From: JAIXWP01 sp049318685
GTDB taxonomy: Bacteria; Bacteroidota; Bacteroidia; Flavobacteriales_D; Sanyastnellaceae
Length of the DNA stretch: 14,219 nucleotides
Direction: 5' to 3'
Assembly (NCBI GenBank): GCA_049318685.1
Contig: JBMOFW010000063.1
Span: forward strand, 1-14,219
Shown here piece by piece: positions 7,057 through 12,831 of this stretch. Under the pieces are notes generated by a model. That model searched no databases. It was not told the origin of the DNA and saw nothing but the letters and a program-made list of their open reading frames with translations. The first letter of the stretch is position 1, and each line of letters opens with the position of its first letter. A program made the position numbers and the translations under genes.

Positions 7057-8168
7057 ACATAGCCTATTTGTCTACTTTCTATCCGTACCGCGGAGGCATT
7101 GCCCAATTCAACGCTAGTTTGTATCGCGCATTGGAAAAGGAACATTGTGTCAACGCCTATACTTTTTCGCGCCAGTATCCAGATTTTTTGTTTCCAGGCA
7201 AAACCCAATTGGTAACTGCTGAAGACAATGCAGATGAAATTCCAGCCATTCGCACTTTAGATACAATCAATCCAATCAGTTGGCATAAAACGGCCAAGCT
7301 GATCGCCGCCCAACAGCCTGATTTGCTCATCATGAAATACTGGATGTCTTATATGGCGCCCAGCCTAGGCTATACTGCAGGAGTTGTGCGCCGCAAAGGC
7401 ACGAAGGTGCTCACGGTCATTGACAATGCCATTCCTCACGAGAAGAAGTTTTTTGACAAAAGCTTTGCGCGCTATTTCATGAATCGCAATGACCTCTTCG
7501 TGGCAATGAGTGAATCGGTAAAAAACGATATACTCAGCATCAAGCCCGATGCGCGTGTTTTGCTCAAAGAACATCCGCTCTATGATCACTTCGGTGCCAT
7601 TGTGCCCAAGGCGGAGGCGCGACAAAAATTGGGCATTCATCCTACCAAAAAAACAATTCTCTTTTTTGGATTTATTCGCGACTACAAAGGACTGGATCTG
7701 CTCATCGAATCTTTTGGTCAATTACCGAGCGACTACCAACTCGTGATCGCTGGAGAAGTGTATGGTTCTTTTGAACCGTATCAAAAACAAATCGATGCGC
7801 TTCCCAATAAACAAGATGTTTTTGCGCATGCCCGTTACATCAGTGACCATGAAGTTCCGTTGTTTTTCGGGGCTTCAGACGCTGTAGTGTTGCCATATAA
7901 ATCAGCCACACAAAGCGGCATTTCTGCAATCGCCTTTCATTTTGGTGTGCCCATTATTGCCACGGATGTGGGCGGATTGAAAGAGATTATTGGTCATGAA
8001 AAAACCGGATTGATTGTCCCAACGCCTGATCCAAAAGCCATCGCTCATTCGATACAGCAATTTTACACCTTTGATGAAGCCCATTGGGCGGAAAATATGC
8101 GTGTATTGAAGGATGAATTGAGTTGGGATAATTTCGCGAAGGCGCTGATCAAATTTGCGCAGTCTTAG
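7053..8168 (+). CDS. Glycosyltransferase family 4 protein
   Basis: The 371-residue product is a GT-B fold transferase. It begins with MNIAYLSTFYPYRGGIAQFN, whose glycine-rich loop is typical of GT4 acceptor domains. The C-terminal half has KTILFFGFIRDYKGLDLLIES (about 200-220), a VIAGE strand, YISDHEVPLFFGASDAVVLPY and GVPIIATDVGGLKEII with the donor-sugar phosphate-binding glycine loop. The canonical E-x7-E glutamates ahead of that loop are not present; the segment reads SATQSGISAIAFHFGVP, a variant QSGI form. The gene overlaps GT9 by 4 bases, so both enzymes probably act on one glycan. The TAG stop interlocks with the TAA of the convergent dnaX (8165-8168). Substrate unknown. Confidence 0.9.
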   Translation: MNIAYLSTFYPYRGGIAQFNASLYRALEKEHCVNAYTFSRQYPDFLFPGKTQLVTAEDNADEIPAIRTLDTINPISWHKTAKLIAAQQPDLLIMKYWMSYMAPSLGYTAGVVRRKGTKVLTVIDNAIPHEKKFFDKSFARYFMNRNDLFVAMSESVKNDILSIKPDARVLLKEHPLYDHFGAIVPKAEARQKLGIHPTKKTILFFGFIRDYKGLDLLIESFGQLPSDYQLVIAGEVYGSFEPYQKQIDALPNKQDVFAHARYISDHEVPLFFGASDAVVLPYKSATQSGISAIAFHFGVPIIATDVGGLKEIIGHEKTGLIVPTPDPKAIAHSIQQFYTFDEAHWAENMRVLKDELSWDNFAKALIKFAQS

Positions 8169-8806
8169 AAATCGATTTGCAAGTTAAATTTCTTGCGAAG
8201 CTCTTCCAATGCCGGATTCTTTTCGCGCATCGCTTCGAATTTCTCTTTGTCTGATTTGGTAGACAATCGAATCTCGTTGTGTTTCAACGTATCCAATTCG
8301 AATTCAACACCGGGTAGCGATTGTTCATTGCGCAAGAACTCACTGAATGCCACGCGCACATCAGTAAAGAACATGATGGCCGTTTCGCTTGGAAAAGCTA
8401 CACGAATAGTACGTTCCCCCACTTTTTCCAATGTAGCTACTTTGAAGGCCGTCTGTGCTTGCATGTTGTGCGCCAATTGATGGTGCGCATATTGTGACCA
8501 AATTTCACGGAATTCATCAATGGTAAACTCGCGAATCGGTCCGGCATCGATGACATTTTGTTCTTCGACTTTGGCTGCTTCCTGGGCTGTGGCTCCGGCC
8601 AACGCTTTGATGGAAACAAAGTCAGGAGAACTGAAAATCTTGCCTCTGTTTTCCGCCGAAGGTTTAATTGCAGGTGCGGCAACTGTGGATTTGACCACCA
8701 TAGTTGGATTGGCCACTTGTTGCGGAGGCGCTGAAACCGGCTGTCTTTGAGGATTTACTGTCGAAACCGTGGTGGGAGCATCAGCTCTGAACGGTTTGAT
8801 TTTCAA
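8165..8806 (-). CDS. dnaX: dnaX tau-specific C-terminal part, encoded in the -1 frame after the A10 run
   Basis: From base 8806 to the TAA at 8165-8167 the minus strand encodes 213 residues that complete a DnaX (tau) protein. They comprise a Pro/Ala-rich linker (PVSAPPQQVANP, about 60-70 residues), then a globular C-terminal domain (FTIDEFREIWSQYAHHQLAH ... RTIRVAFPSETAIMFF), ending KNPALEELRKKFNLQIDF, which is typical of Bacteroidota tau tails. This region does not start independently: the in-frame ATG at 8914 only gives a 36-residue out-of-frame stretch across the preceding dnaX sequence. It is joined to the N-terminal part by a -1 frameshift (or a gain of one A) in the run at 8807-8816, giving about 573 residues, a normal length. 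In E. coli the tau tail contacts DnaB helicase and polymerase alpha. Confidence 0.8.
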   Translation of the reverse strand: MKIKPFRADAPTTVSTVNPQRQPVSAPPQQVANPTMVVKSTVAAPAIKPSAENRGKIFSSPDFVSIKALAGATAQEAAKVEEQNVIDAGPIREFTIDEFREIWSQYAHHQLAHNMQAQTAFKVATLEKVGERTIRVAFPSETAIMFFTDVRVAFSEFLRNEQSLPGVEFELDTLKHNEIRLSTKSDKEKFEAMREKNPALEELRKKFNLQIDF

Positions 8807-8826
8807 TTTTTTTTTTCGCCTTCTCT
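8764..8826 (-). promoter_or_regulatory. Candidate programmed frameshift / transcript slippage signal in dnaX
   Basis: In coding order the minus strand shows AGAGAAGG (8826-8819), two bases, then ten A residues (8816-8807). Next come a 9-base spacer and a hairpin: outer stem AAACCGT (8797-8791) with ACGGTTT (8770-8764), 7 perfect pairs, enclosing GAGC-TGAT-GCTC (8787-8776), 4 pairs with a tetraloop. A purine-rich stimulator, slippery run, short spacer and stem are the known parts of bacterial -1 frameshift sites, including E. coli dnaX; long A runs also cause polymerase slippage in Thermus dnaX. The zero-frame TGA sits directly behind the run. Confidence 0.6.
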
Positions 8827-9885
8827 TTGGTTGTAGAGAATGCTGCAGGCTTGCATAAGCGTGAGTTCGACGAGTAGTCGCGGATGCTTGGACGTTCGAT
8901 ACTGGGCATCGCACTCATTCACCAATTCCATGGCTTTGATCAATAAACGGATATCGGCTTGTTGTGCTTGTTCCGCGTATTTGTTGGCCACTGTCTCCGT
9001 TACTTCCAATAGTTGAAGTGTAATCGGATCTTTGCACACAAGCAAGTTGCGGAAATGTGCGCCGAGTCCGGTGATGAAGTGATGTCCATCGAAGCCTTTA
9101 TTCAATACTTCATTAAATAAAATCAACGCCGAAGGAATATCTTCCTTGATGATTAAATCTGTGAGTCGGAAATAATATTCATAATCGAGCACATTGAGGT
9201 TTTGAATAACCCCTTGATACGTCAATGTGCGTCCGCAGAAAGCCACCACTTGGTCGAAAATAGAAAGTGCGTCTCGCATGGCACCATCGGCCTTTTGAGC
9301 GATCACGTGTAAAGCATCCTCATCCGCCTGTACCCCTTCTTTCGAAGCAATATTGGCCAAATGCTCGGTCATGTCTTTTACTTTGATGCGATTGAAATCA
9401 AAGATTTGACAACGCGACAAAATGGTTGGAAGAATCTTGTGCTTTTCTGTGGTGGCCAAGATGAAAATAGCGTGAGCTGGCGGTTCTTCTAAAGTTTTCA
9501 AGAAGGCATTAAATGCCGCTTGAGAAAGCATATGCACCTCGTCGATGATATATACTTTGTACTTGCCCGTTTGAGGTGGGATGCGCACGGAATCAACGAT
9601 CGATCGAATATCATCTACCGAGTTGTTTGAAGCCGCATCGAGTTCGAAAATATTGAATTGAAGATCTTGAATGTCTTCACTCAACATGCCATTCACCGCT
9701 TTGGAGAAAATACGGGCACAGGTTGTTTTACCCACACCGCGAGGCCCTGTAAACAAATACGCTTGAGCGATTTGGTTATTGGCAATAGCGTTTTGGAGCG
9801 TAGAGGTAATATGCTTCTGCCCGACCACGGTATCCCATGAATCAGGTCTGTACTTGCGCGCTGAAACGATAAAATTTTCTGCCAT
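8803..9885 (-). CDS. dnaX: DNA polymerase III gamma/tau subunit, zero-frame product (gamma-like clamp-loader ATPase)
   Basis: The zero frame encodes 360 residues from the ATG at 9885 (MAENFIVSARKYRP, the usual DnaX start; an upstream ATG at 9903 would add six unlikely residues and overlaps a -7-like element). Seen are Walker A GPRGVGKT (47-54), ELDAASNNSVDDIR (81-94), Walker B IIDEVH (113-118), sensor region ILATTEKHK and the SRC motif (157-159) that senses the neighbouring ATPase subunit. The domain III collar ends at LLVELTLMQACSILYN, and the frame stops at TGA 8803-8805, one base after ten A residues. It therefore covers domains I-III, enough for a gamma-type clamp loader that loads the beta sliding clamp. 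The four-cysteine zinc module between Walker A and ELDAASN is absent. The full tau form needs the shift described at 8764-8826. Confidence 0.93.
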   Translation of the reverse strand: MAENFIVSARKYRPDSWDTVVGQKHITSTLQNAIANNQIAQAYLFTGPRGVGKTTCARIFSKAVNGMLSEDIQDLQFNIFELDAASNNSVDDIRSIVDSVRIPPQTGKYKVYIIDEVHMLSQAAFNAFLKTLEEPPAHAIFILATTEKHKILPTILSRCQIFDFNRIKVKDMTEHLANIASKEGVQADEDALHVIAQKADGAMRDALSIFDQVVAFCGRTLTYQGVIQNLNVLDYEYYFRLTDLIIKEDIPSALILFNEVLNKGFDGHHFITGLGAHFRNLLVCKDPITLQLLEVTETVANKYAEQAQQADIRLLIKAMELVNECDAQYRTSKHPRLLVELTLMQACSILYNQREGEKKN

Positions 9886-9892
9886 AGCCGTG

Positions 9893-9900
9893 CAAAGATG
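9893..9900 (-). promoter_or_regulatory. Probable -7 element of the dnaX promoter
   Basis: The minus strand reads CATCTTTG followed by CAC, one base off TAnnTTTG and with the TTTGCAC tail seen at rpsU and the tRNA promoter. Seven bases separate it from the ATG at 9885, giving a very short leader. This also argues against the ATG at 9903 as start. A convincing -33 box is not evident. Confidence 0.4.
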
Positions 9901-10006
9901 CATCGAATTCGGCAGACGTAATTCACAGAATATTCACAAATCCCTAATGTGTTGGAACAGAATAAGCCGACATATTATTCGAATAAACAAAACGCTATAG
10001 TGCTGT

Positions 10007-10014
10007 TATGTTCG
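10007..10014 (+). promoter_or_regulatory. Probable -7 element of the ComEA-like gene
   Basis: TATGTTCG followed by CCCT lies only four bases before the ATG at 10019. If functional, transcription would start at or next to the start codon. The 9904-10018 spacer between divergent dnaX and this gene holds no other feature I can support. Confidence 0.35.
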
Positions 10015-10018
10015 CCCT

Positions 10019-10735
10019 ATGAAACTGACAAAACTCAAAAACTTATTGGTATTTAATACCCGAGAGAAAAATGGCATTATGGTCCTGCTTTTTTTCGTCC
10101 TCATCGTTGGAAGTGTCAATGCGTTATTGCCATTCGTGGTGCCGAAGCATCCGTTGAAGGTAGAAACGTTTGTGATTGATGGAGAGCAAGAACGGGAACG
10201 GGAACTAGAACGGGAACTAGAACGGGAACTAGAGACTAGAAACCAGAAACCAGAAACTAGAAACCAGAAACAGGATGAAAATGAGCCTTATAGACCTTGG
10301 GAGCAAGGAAACTATGTCAAAAAAGCGGTGTTCACTGGAGTGATTGAACTCAATACAGCCGACACCGTGTCATTGCGTCAATTAAAAGGAGTTGGAGCCT
10401 ATTTTGCTCGCAAAATCATCGAATACCGAAACAAACTGGGAGGATACATCAGTGTCGATCAGGTAGCCGAGATTTATAATTTCCCCCCAGAACTATTTGC
10501 TTCCATCAAGGCTCAATTAAGCGCAAATATCGCTTTGATCAAGCGATTGCGAATCAATTTCGTCAACGATTCCACCCTCGACGCCCATCCTTACATTTCT
10601 GGTAAAGAGGCGCGCATTCTTACCAGTTATCGCACAAAACATGGACCGTTTGGATCTTGTACAGACTTTCAAAAGGTCATTGCCATTTCATCCCCCACAA
10701 TAGAACGTTTGTGTCCGTATTTAACCTTTGAATAA
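10019..10735 (+). CDS. ComEA-like helix-hairpin-helix DNA-binding protein, membrane-anchored
   Basis: The 238-residue protein has a basic N-terminus and one transmembrane helix (about 19-41, IMVLLFFVLIVGSVNALLPF). A charged repetitive linker follows (58-86). Next is a helix-hairpin-helix domain: ELNTADTVSLRQLKGVGAYFARKI (110-133) with YRNKLGGYISVDQVAEIYNFP, the ComEA pattern. A second, weaker HhH-like unit is near 182-236 (HPYISGKEARILTSYRTKHGPFGSCTDFQKV). HhH pairs bind DNA backbones without sequence preference, and ComEA pulls incoming DNA across the envelope in competent bacteria. Many Bacteroidota encode such proteins, so a role in DNA uptake or DNA binding at the membrane is inferred, not shown. 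The linker is encoded by a simple repeat tract (10190-10270). Confidence 0.85.
   Translation: MKLTKLKNLLVFNTREKNGIMVLLFFVLIVGSVNALLPFVVPKHPLKVETFVIDGEQERERELERELERELETRNQKPETRNQKQDENEPYRPWEQGNYVKKAVFTGVIELNTADTVSLRQLKGVGAYFARKIIEYRNKLGGYISVDQVAEIYNFPPELFASIKAQLSANIALIKRLRINFVNDSTLDAHPYISGKEARILTSYRTKHGPFGSCTDFQKVIAISSPTIERLCPYLTFE
10190..10270 (+). repeat. Hexamer-then-heptamer simple repeat tract inside the ComEA-like gene
   Basis: Seven hexamers alternating GAACGG and GAACTA run from 10190 to 10231 and encode RE/LE pairs. They pass, with a three-base overlap, into six heptamers of the form C(T/C)AGA(G/A)A (10229-10270), which encode TRNQKPE. Hexamer changes keep the frame; a heptamer change would shift it. 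The tract encodes a flexible linker between the membrane helix and the HhH domain. Confidence 0.85.
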
Positions 10736-10756
10736 TCCTGATCATGGTTATTGTAT

Positions 10757-10764
10757 TACTTTCG
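10757..10764 (+). promoter_or_regulatory. Probable -7 element of apt
   Basis: TACTTTCG followed by CGCC lies 19 bases before the apt ATG at 10784, one base off TAnnTTTG and of the same TTCGC form as other starts here. It falls inside the possible upstream TTG start at 10751, which supports the later start. A -33 box is not clear. Confidence 0.4.
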
Positions 10765-10783
10765 CGCCACCAAACAACCGTTT

Positions 10784-11314
10784 ATGTCTATACAAGAACG
10801 CATATTACGTTCGATTGCCGATGTACCCGATTTTCCGAGACCGGGCATCGTTTACAAAGACATTACTCCTATTTTCCAGGATCCCCATTTATGTAGAGAT
10901 ATTTTAGAAAGCTATAGGCAACATTATAGCCATCAAAACATAGACGCTGTGTTAGGCATGGAAAGTCGGGGCTTTCTCTTCGGTTTACCATTGGCAATGG
11001 CCTTAGAAGTTCCGTTTATTTTGGTAAGAAAAAAAGGGAAATTACCCCGTCCCTCCTTTGCGGTGAGCTATGCCATGGAGTATGGAGAATCTACGGTTGA
11101 AATGCATAAGGATGCTCTGCAAGCCGGACAGCGTGTGTTAATTCACGACGATGTATTGGCTACAGGAGGAACAGCCTGTGCTGCAGCAAAGTTGGTGGAA
11201 ATGGCGGGAGCTCGCGTAGTCGGCTTTTCATTTCTTTCAGAGTTGAGCTTTCTCAATGGAAGAGAGGTGTTAAAGCCTTACAGTGAAGAAGTTTTTTCGT
11301 TTGTGAACTATTAA
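10784..11314 (+). CDS. apt: Adenine phosphoribosyltransferase
   Basis: The 176-residue enzyme converts adenine and PRPP to AMP and pyrophosphate in purine salvage. Diagnostic features are DFPRPGIVYKDITPIFQDP (16-34), the opening motif of APT, the GMESRGFLFG loop (58-67), RKKGKLPRP (82-90) and the PRPP-binding VLIHDDVLATGGT (118-130). The C-terminal GFSFLSELSFLNGREVL matches the dimer-side region of the family. I start it at MSIQERI (10784), the usual APT beginning. A frame extension to TTG at 10751 would add eleven residues without homology and overlap the likely promoter element. It stands 48 bases after the ComEA-like gene and 56 before the acyl-CoA dehydrogenase gene; both gaps could hold promoters. 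Confidence 0.95.
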   Translation: MSIQERILRSIADVPDFPRPGIVYKDITPIFQDPHLCRDILESYRQHYSHQNIDAVLGMESRGFLFGLPLAMALEVPFILVRKKGKLPRPSFAVSYAMEYGESTVEMHKDALQAGQRVLIHDDVLATGGTACAAAKLVEMAGARVVGFSFLSELSFLNGREVLKPYSEEVFSFVNY

Positions 11315-11370
11315 CGAACCGGTGGGTTTCATTAGAAACTCTGCCACAAATACATAAGATCAACAAAGCA

Positions 11371-12513
11371 ATGAACTTTGAAAAATCAGAAAACCAGATC
11401 ATGATCGCCCAAATGGTGCGCGATTTTGCAGAAAAAGAAATCCGTCCTTATGTGATGGAATGGGATGAATCGCAAGTATTTCCTCGCGATGTATTCCGCA
11501 AAATGGGCGAACTCGGCCTCATGGGCGTATTGGTTCCACAAGAATATGGTGGAAGTGGCTTGGGCTATAATGAATACATCTCAGTAATTGAAGAAGTATC
11601 TAAAGTATGCGGTAGCGTTGGCTTGAGTGTAGCAGCGCACAACAGTCTTTGCACCAATCACATTTTGGAATTTGGAAACGAAGAGCAAAAGCAAAAATAC
11701 TTACCTAAACTGGCCAGTGGCGAGTGGATTGGGGCTTGGGGCTTGACTGAGGCCAATACCGGTAGCGATGCGATGCGCATGAAATGCACCGCTATCGAGG
11801 ATGGCGATTATTATGTCATCAATGGCACGAAAAACTGGATTACTCACGGTATTTCCGGAGAAGTAGCGGTAGTGCTTGTGCGTACTGGTGATTTGCTAGA
11901 TTCCAACGGCATTACGGCCTTTATCATCGAGCGCACCACTCCAGGGTTTTCAGGAGGTAAAAAAGAAAACAAACTAGGCATGCGTGCTAGCGAAACCGCC
12001 GAGTTGATCTTCGACAATTGCCGCGTGCACAAGAGTCAGATCTTGGGTAAGGTGGGCGATGGTTTCCGTCAAGCTATGAAAATTTTGGACGGAGGTCGCA
12101 TTTCGATTGGGGCCTTGTCTATGGGTATTGCCAAAGGCGCATATGAAGCGAGTGTGAAATATGCGAAAGAGCGCGAACAATTTGGCCAACCCATTGCGAA
12201 TTTCCAAGCCATTGCTTTTAAGTTGGCCGATATGGCAGTAGAAATTGAAGCATCAGAAGCTTTGTTATATCAAGCTGCGTATTTGAAGAACCATAAAATG
12301 AAGATGACTAAAGAATCGGCCATGGCCAAATATTATGCATCAGAGGTGGCGGTTAAAGTCTCAACAGACGCCGTACAAATTTTTGGTGGATATGGGTATA
12401 CAAAAGACTTTCCAGTAGAAAAATTCTATCGCGATTCGAAGTTATGTACCATTGGTGAAGGCACTTCTGAGATTCAAAAATTGGTGATTTCTAGAGAAAT
12501 TTTGAAAGGATAG
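11371..12513 (+). CDS. Acyl-CoA dehydrogenase (short-chain/butyryl-CoA type)
   Basis: This 380-residue flavoprotein oxidises an acyl-CoA to its 2-enoyl-CoA, passing electrons to electron-transfer flavoprotein. It has the three-domain family layout: an N-terminal helical domain, then a middle beta domain with WGLTEANTGSDA (123-134), an FAD-contacting signature, and TKNWITHG (153-160). The C-terminal helical domain has REQFGQPIANFQAIAFKLADM (268-288) and QIFGGYGYTKDFPVEKFYRD (336-355). The catalytic base is E363 in IGEGTSEIQ, the position used by short- and medium-chain enzymes rather than the shifted Glu of isovaleryl-CoA dehydrogenase. Chain-length preference is inferred only from overall resemblance. 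The gene appears monocistronic: rpsU, its next neighbour, has its own promoter. Confidence 0.95.
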   Translation: MNFEKSENQIMIAQMVRDFAEKEIRPYVMEWDESQVFPRDVFRKMGELGLMGVLVPQEYGGSGLGYNEYISVIEEVSKVCGSVGLSVAAHNSLCTNHILEFGNEEQKQKYLPKLASGEWIGAWGLTEANTGSDAMRMKCTAIEDGDYYVINGTKNWITHGISGEVAVVLVRTGDLLDSNGITAFIIERTTPGFSGGKKENKLGMRASETAELIFDNCRVHKSQILGKVGDGFRQAMKILDGGRISIGALSMGIAKGAYEASVKYAKEREQFGQPIANFQAIAFKLADMAVEIEASEALLYQAAYLKNHKMKMTKESAMAKYYASEVAVKVSTDAVQIFGGYGYTKDFPVEKFYRDSKLCTIGEGTSEIQKLVISREILKG

Positions 12514-12543
12514 TTGTTTGGTATAAAAAGATTTCTATATTTG
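12514..12543 (+). promoter_or_regulatory. rpsU promoter
   Basis: TTG (12514-12516), 19 bases, then TATATTTG (12536-12543) is an exact match to the Bacteroidota TAnnTTTG -7 box with standard spacing, followed by CACCCC. The leader to the ATG at 12572 is about 20 bases. The same TTG-N19-TAnnTTTGCACCCC layout precedes the tRNA at the end of the window. Confidence 0.75.
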
Positions 12544-12571
12544 CACCCCATTTTTAAAGGAACAAAAACAC

Positions 12572-12763
12572 ATGTTGATCATACCAGTAAAAGAAGGCGA
12601 AAGCATTGATCGCGCACTCAAGAAGTTCAAAAAGAAGTTTGAAAAAACCGGAGTAGTAAAAGAACTTCGTTCACGTCAGGCATACACCAAGAAAAGTGTT
12701 CGTCGTCGTGAAGAGATCAAGCACGCTGTGTTTGTAGGCCAGATGAAGTCACAAGAGCAATAA
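12572..12763 (+). CDS. rpsU: 30S ribosomal protein bS21
   Basis: The 63-residue protein is a complete bS21, starting MLIIPVKEGESIDRALKKF, then KKKFEKTGVVKELRSRQAYTK and a basic KKSVRRREEIKHA helix. bS21 sits on the 30S platform near the 16S rRNA 3' end and the anti-Shine-Dalgarno. In Bacteroidota it is known to help hide the anti-SD, consistent with the absence of clear Shine-Dalgarno sequences before the genes in this window. It has its own exact-match promoter and a strong intrinsic terminator directly after it, so it is largely an independent unit. Confidence 0.97.
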   Translation: MLIIPVKEGESIDRALKKFKKKFEKTGVVKELRSRQAYTKKSVRRREEIKHAVFVGQMKSQEQ

Positions 12764-12785
12764 CAGCTCTTTGTTAACAATATCC

Positions 12786-12826
12786 GGGTGAGACCTTAGT
12801 TTGTACTGAGGTCTTACCCTTTTTTT
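12786..12826 (+). terminator. Intrinsic terminator after rpsU
   Basis: A 15-pair stem (12786-12800 with 12805-12819; two G-U wobbles) closes a TTGT loop and is followed by seven T residues (12820-12826). It lies 22 bases after the rpsU stop and ends only five bases before the xerC start codon. Confidence 0.92.
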
Positions 12827-12831
12827 ATTGT

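Noticed and set aside
8807..8914. Independent start of the tau-tail frame at the ATG at 8914
   Set aside because: Its first 36 residues translate the out-of-frame version of the conserved DnaX collar region and look unlike any protein. The tail makes sense only as a continuation of dnaX.
8165..9885. dnaX as a dead pseudogene
   Set aside because: Both parts are well conserved with intact motifs, dnaX is essential, and the only break is at an A10 run with frameshift-like surroundings. A sequencing length error or recoding fits better.
10190..10270. Short-unit repeat as a CRISPR array
   Set aside because: Units are 6 and 7 bases with no spacers and are in-frame coding sequence.
11315..11370. 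Terminator or promoter between apt and the acyl-CoA dehydrogenase gene
   Set aside because: No stem with a T tract and no convincing -7 box could be found in these 56 bases.
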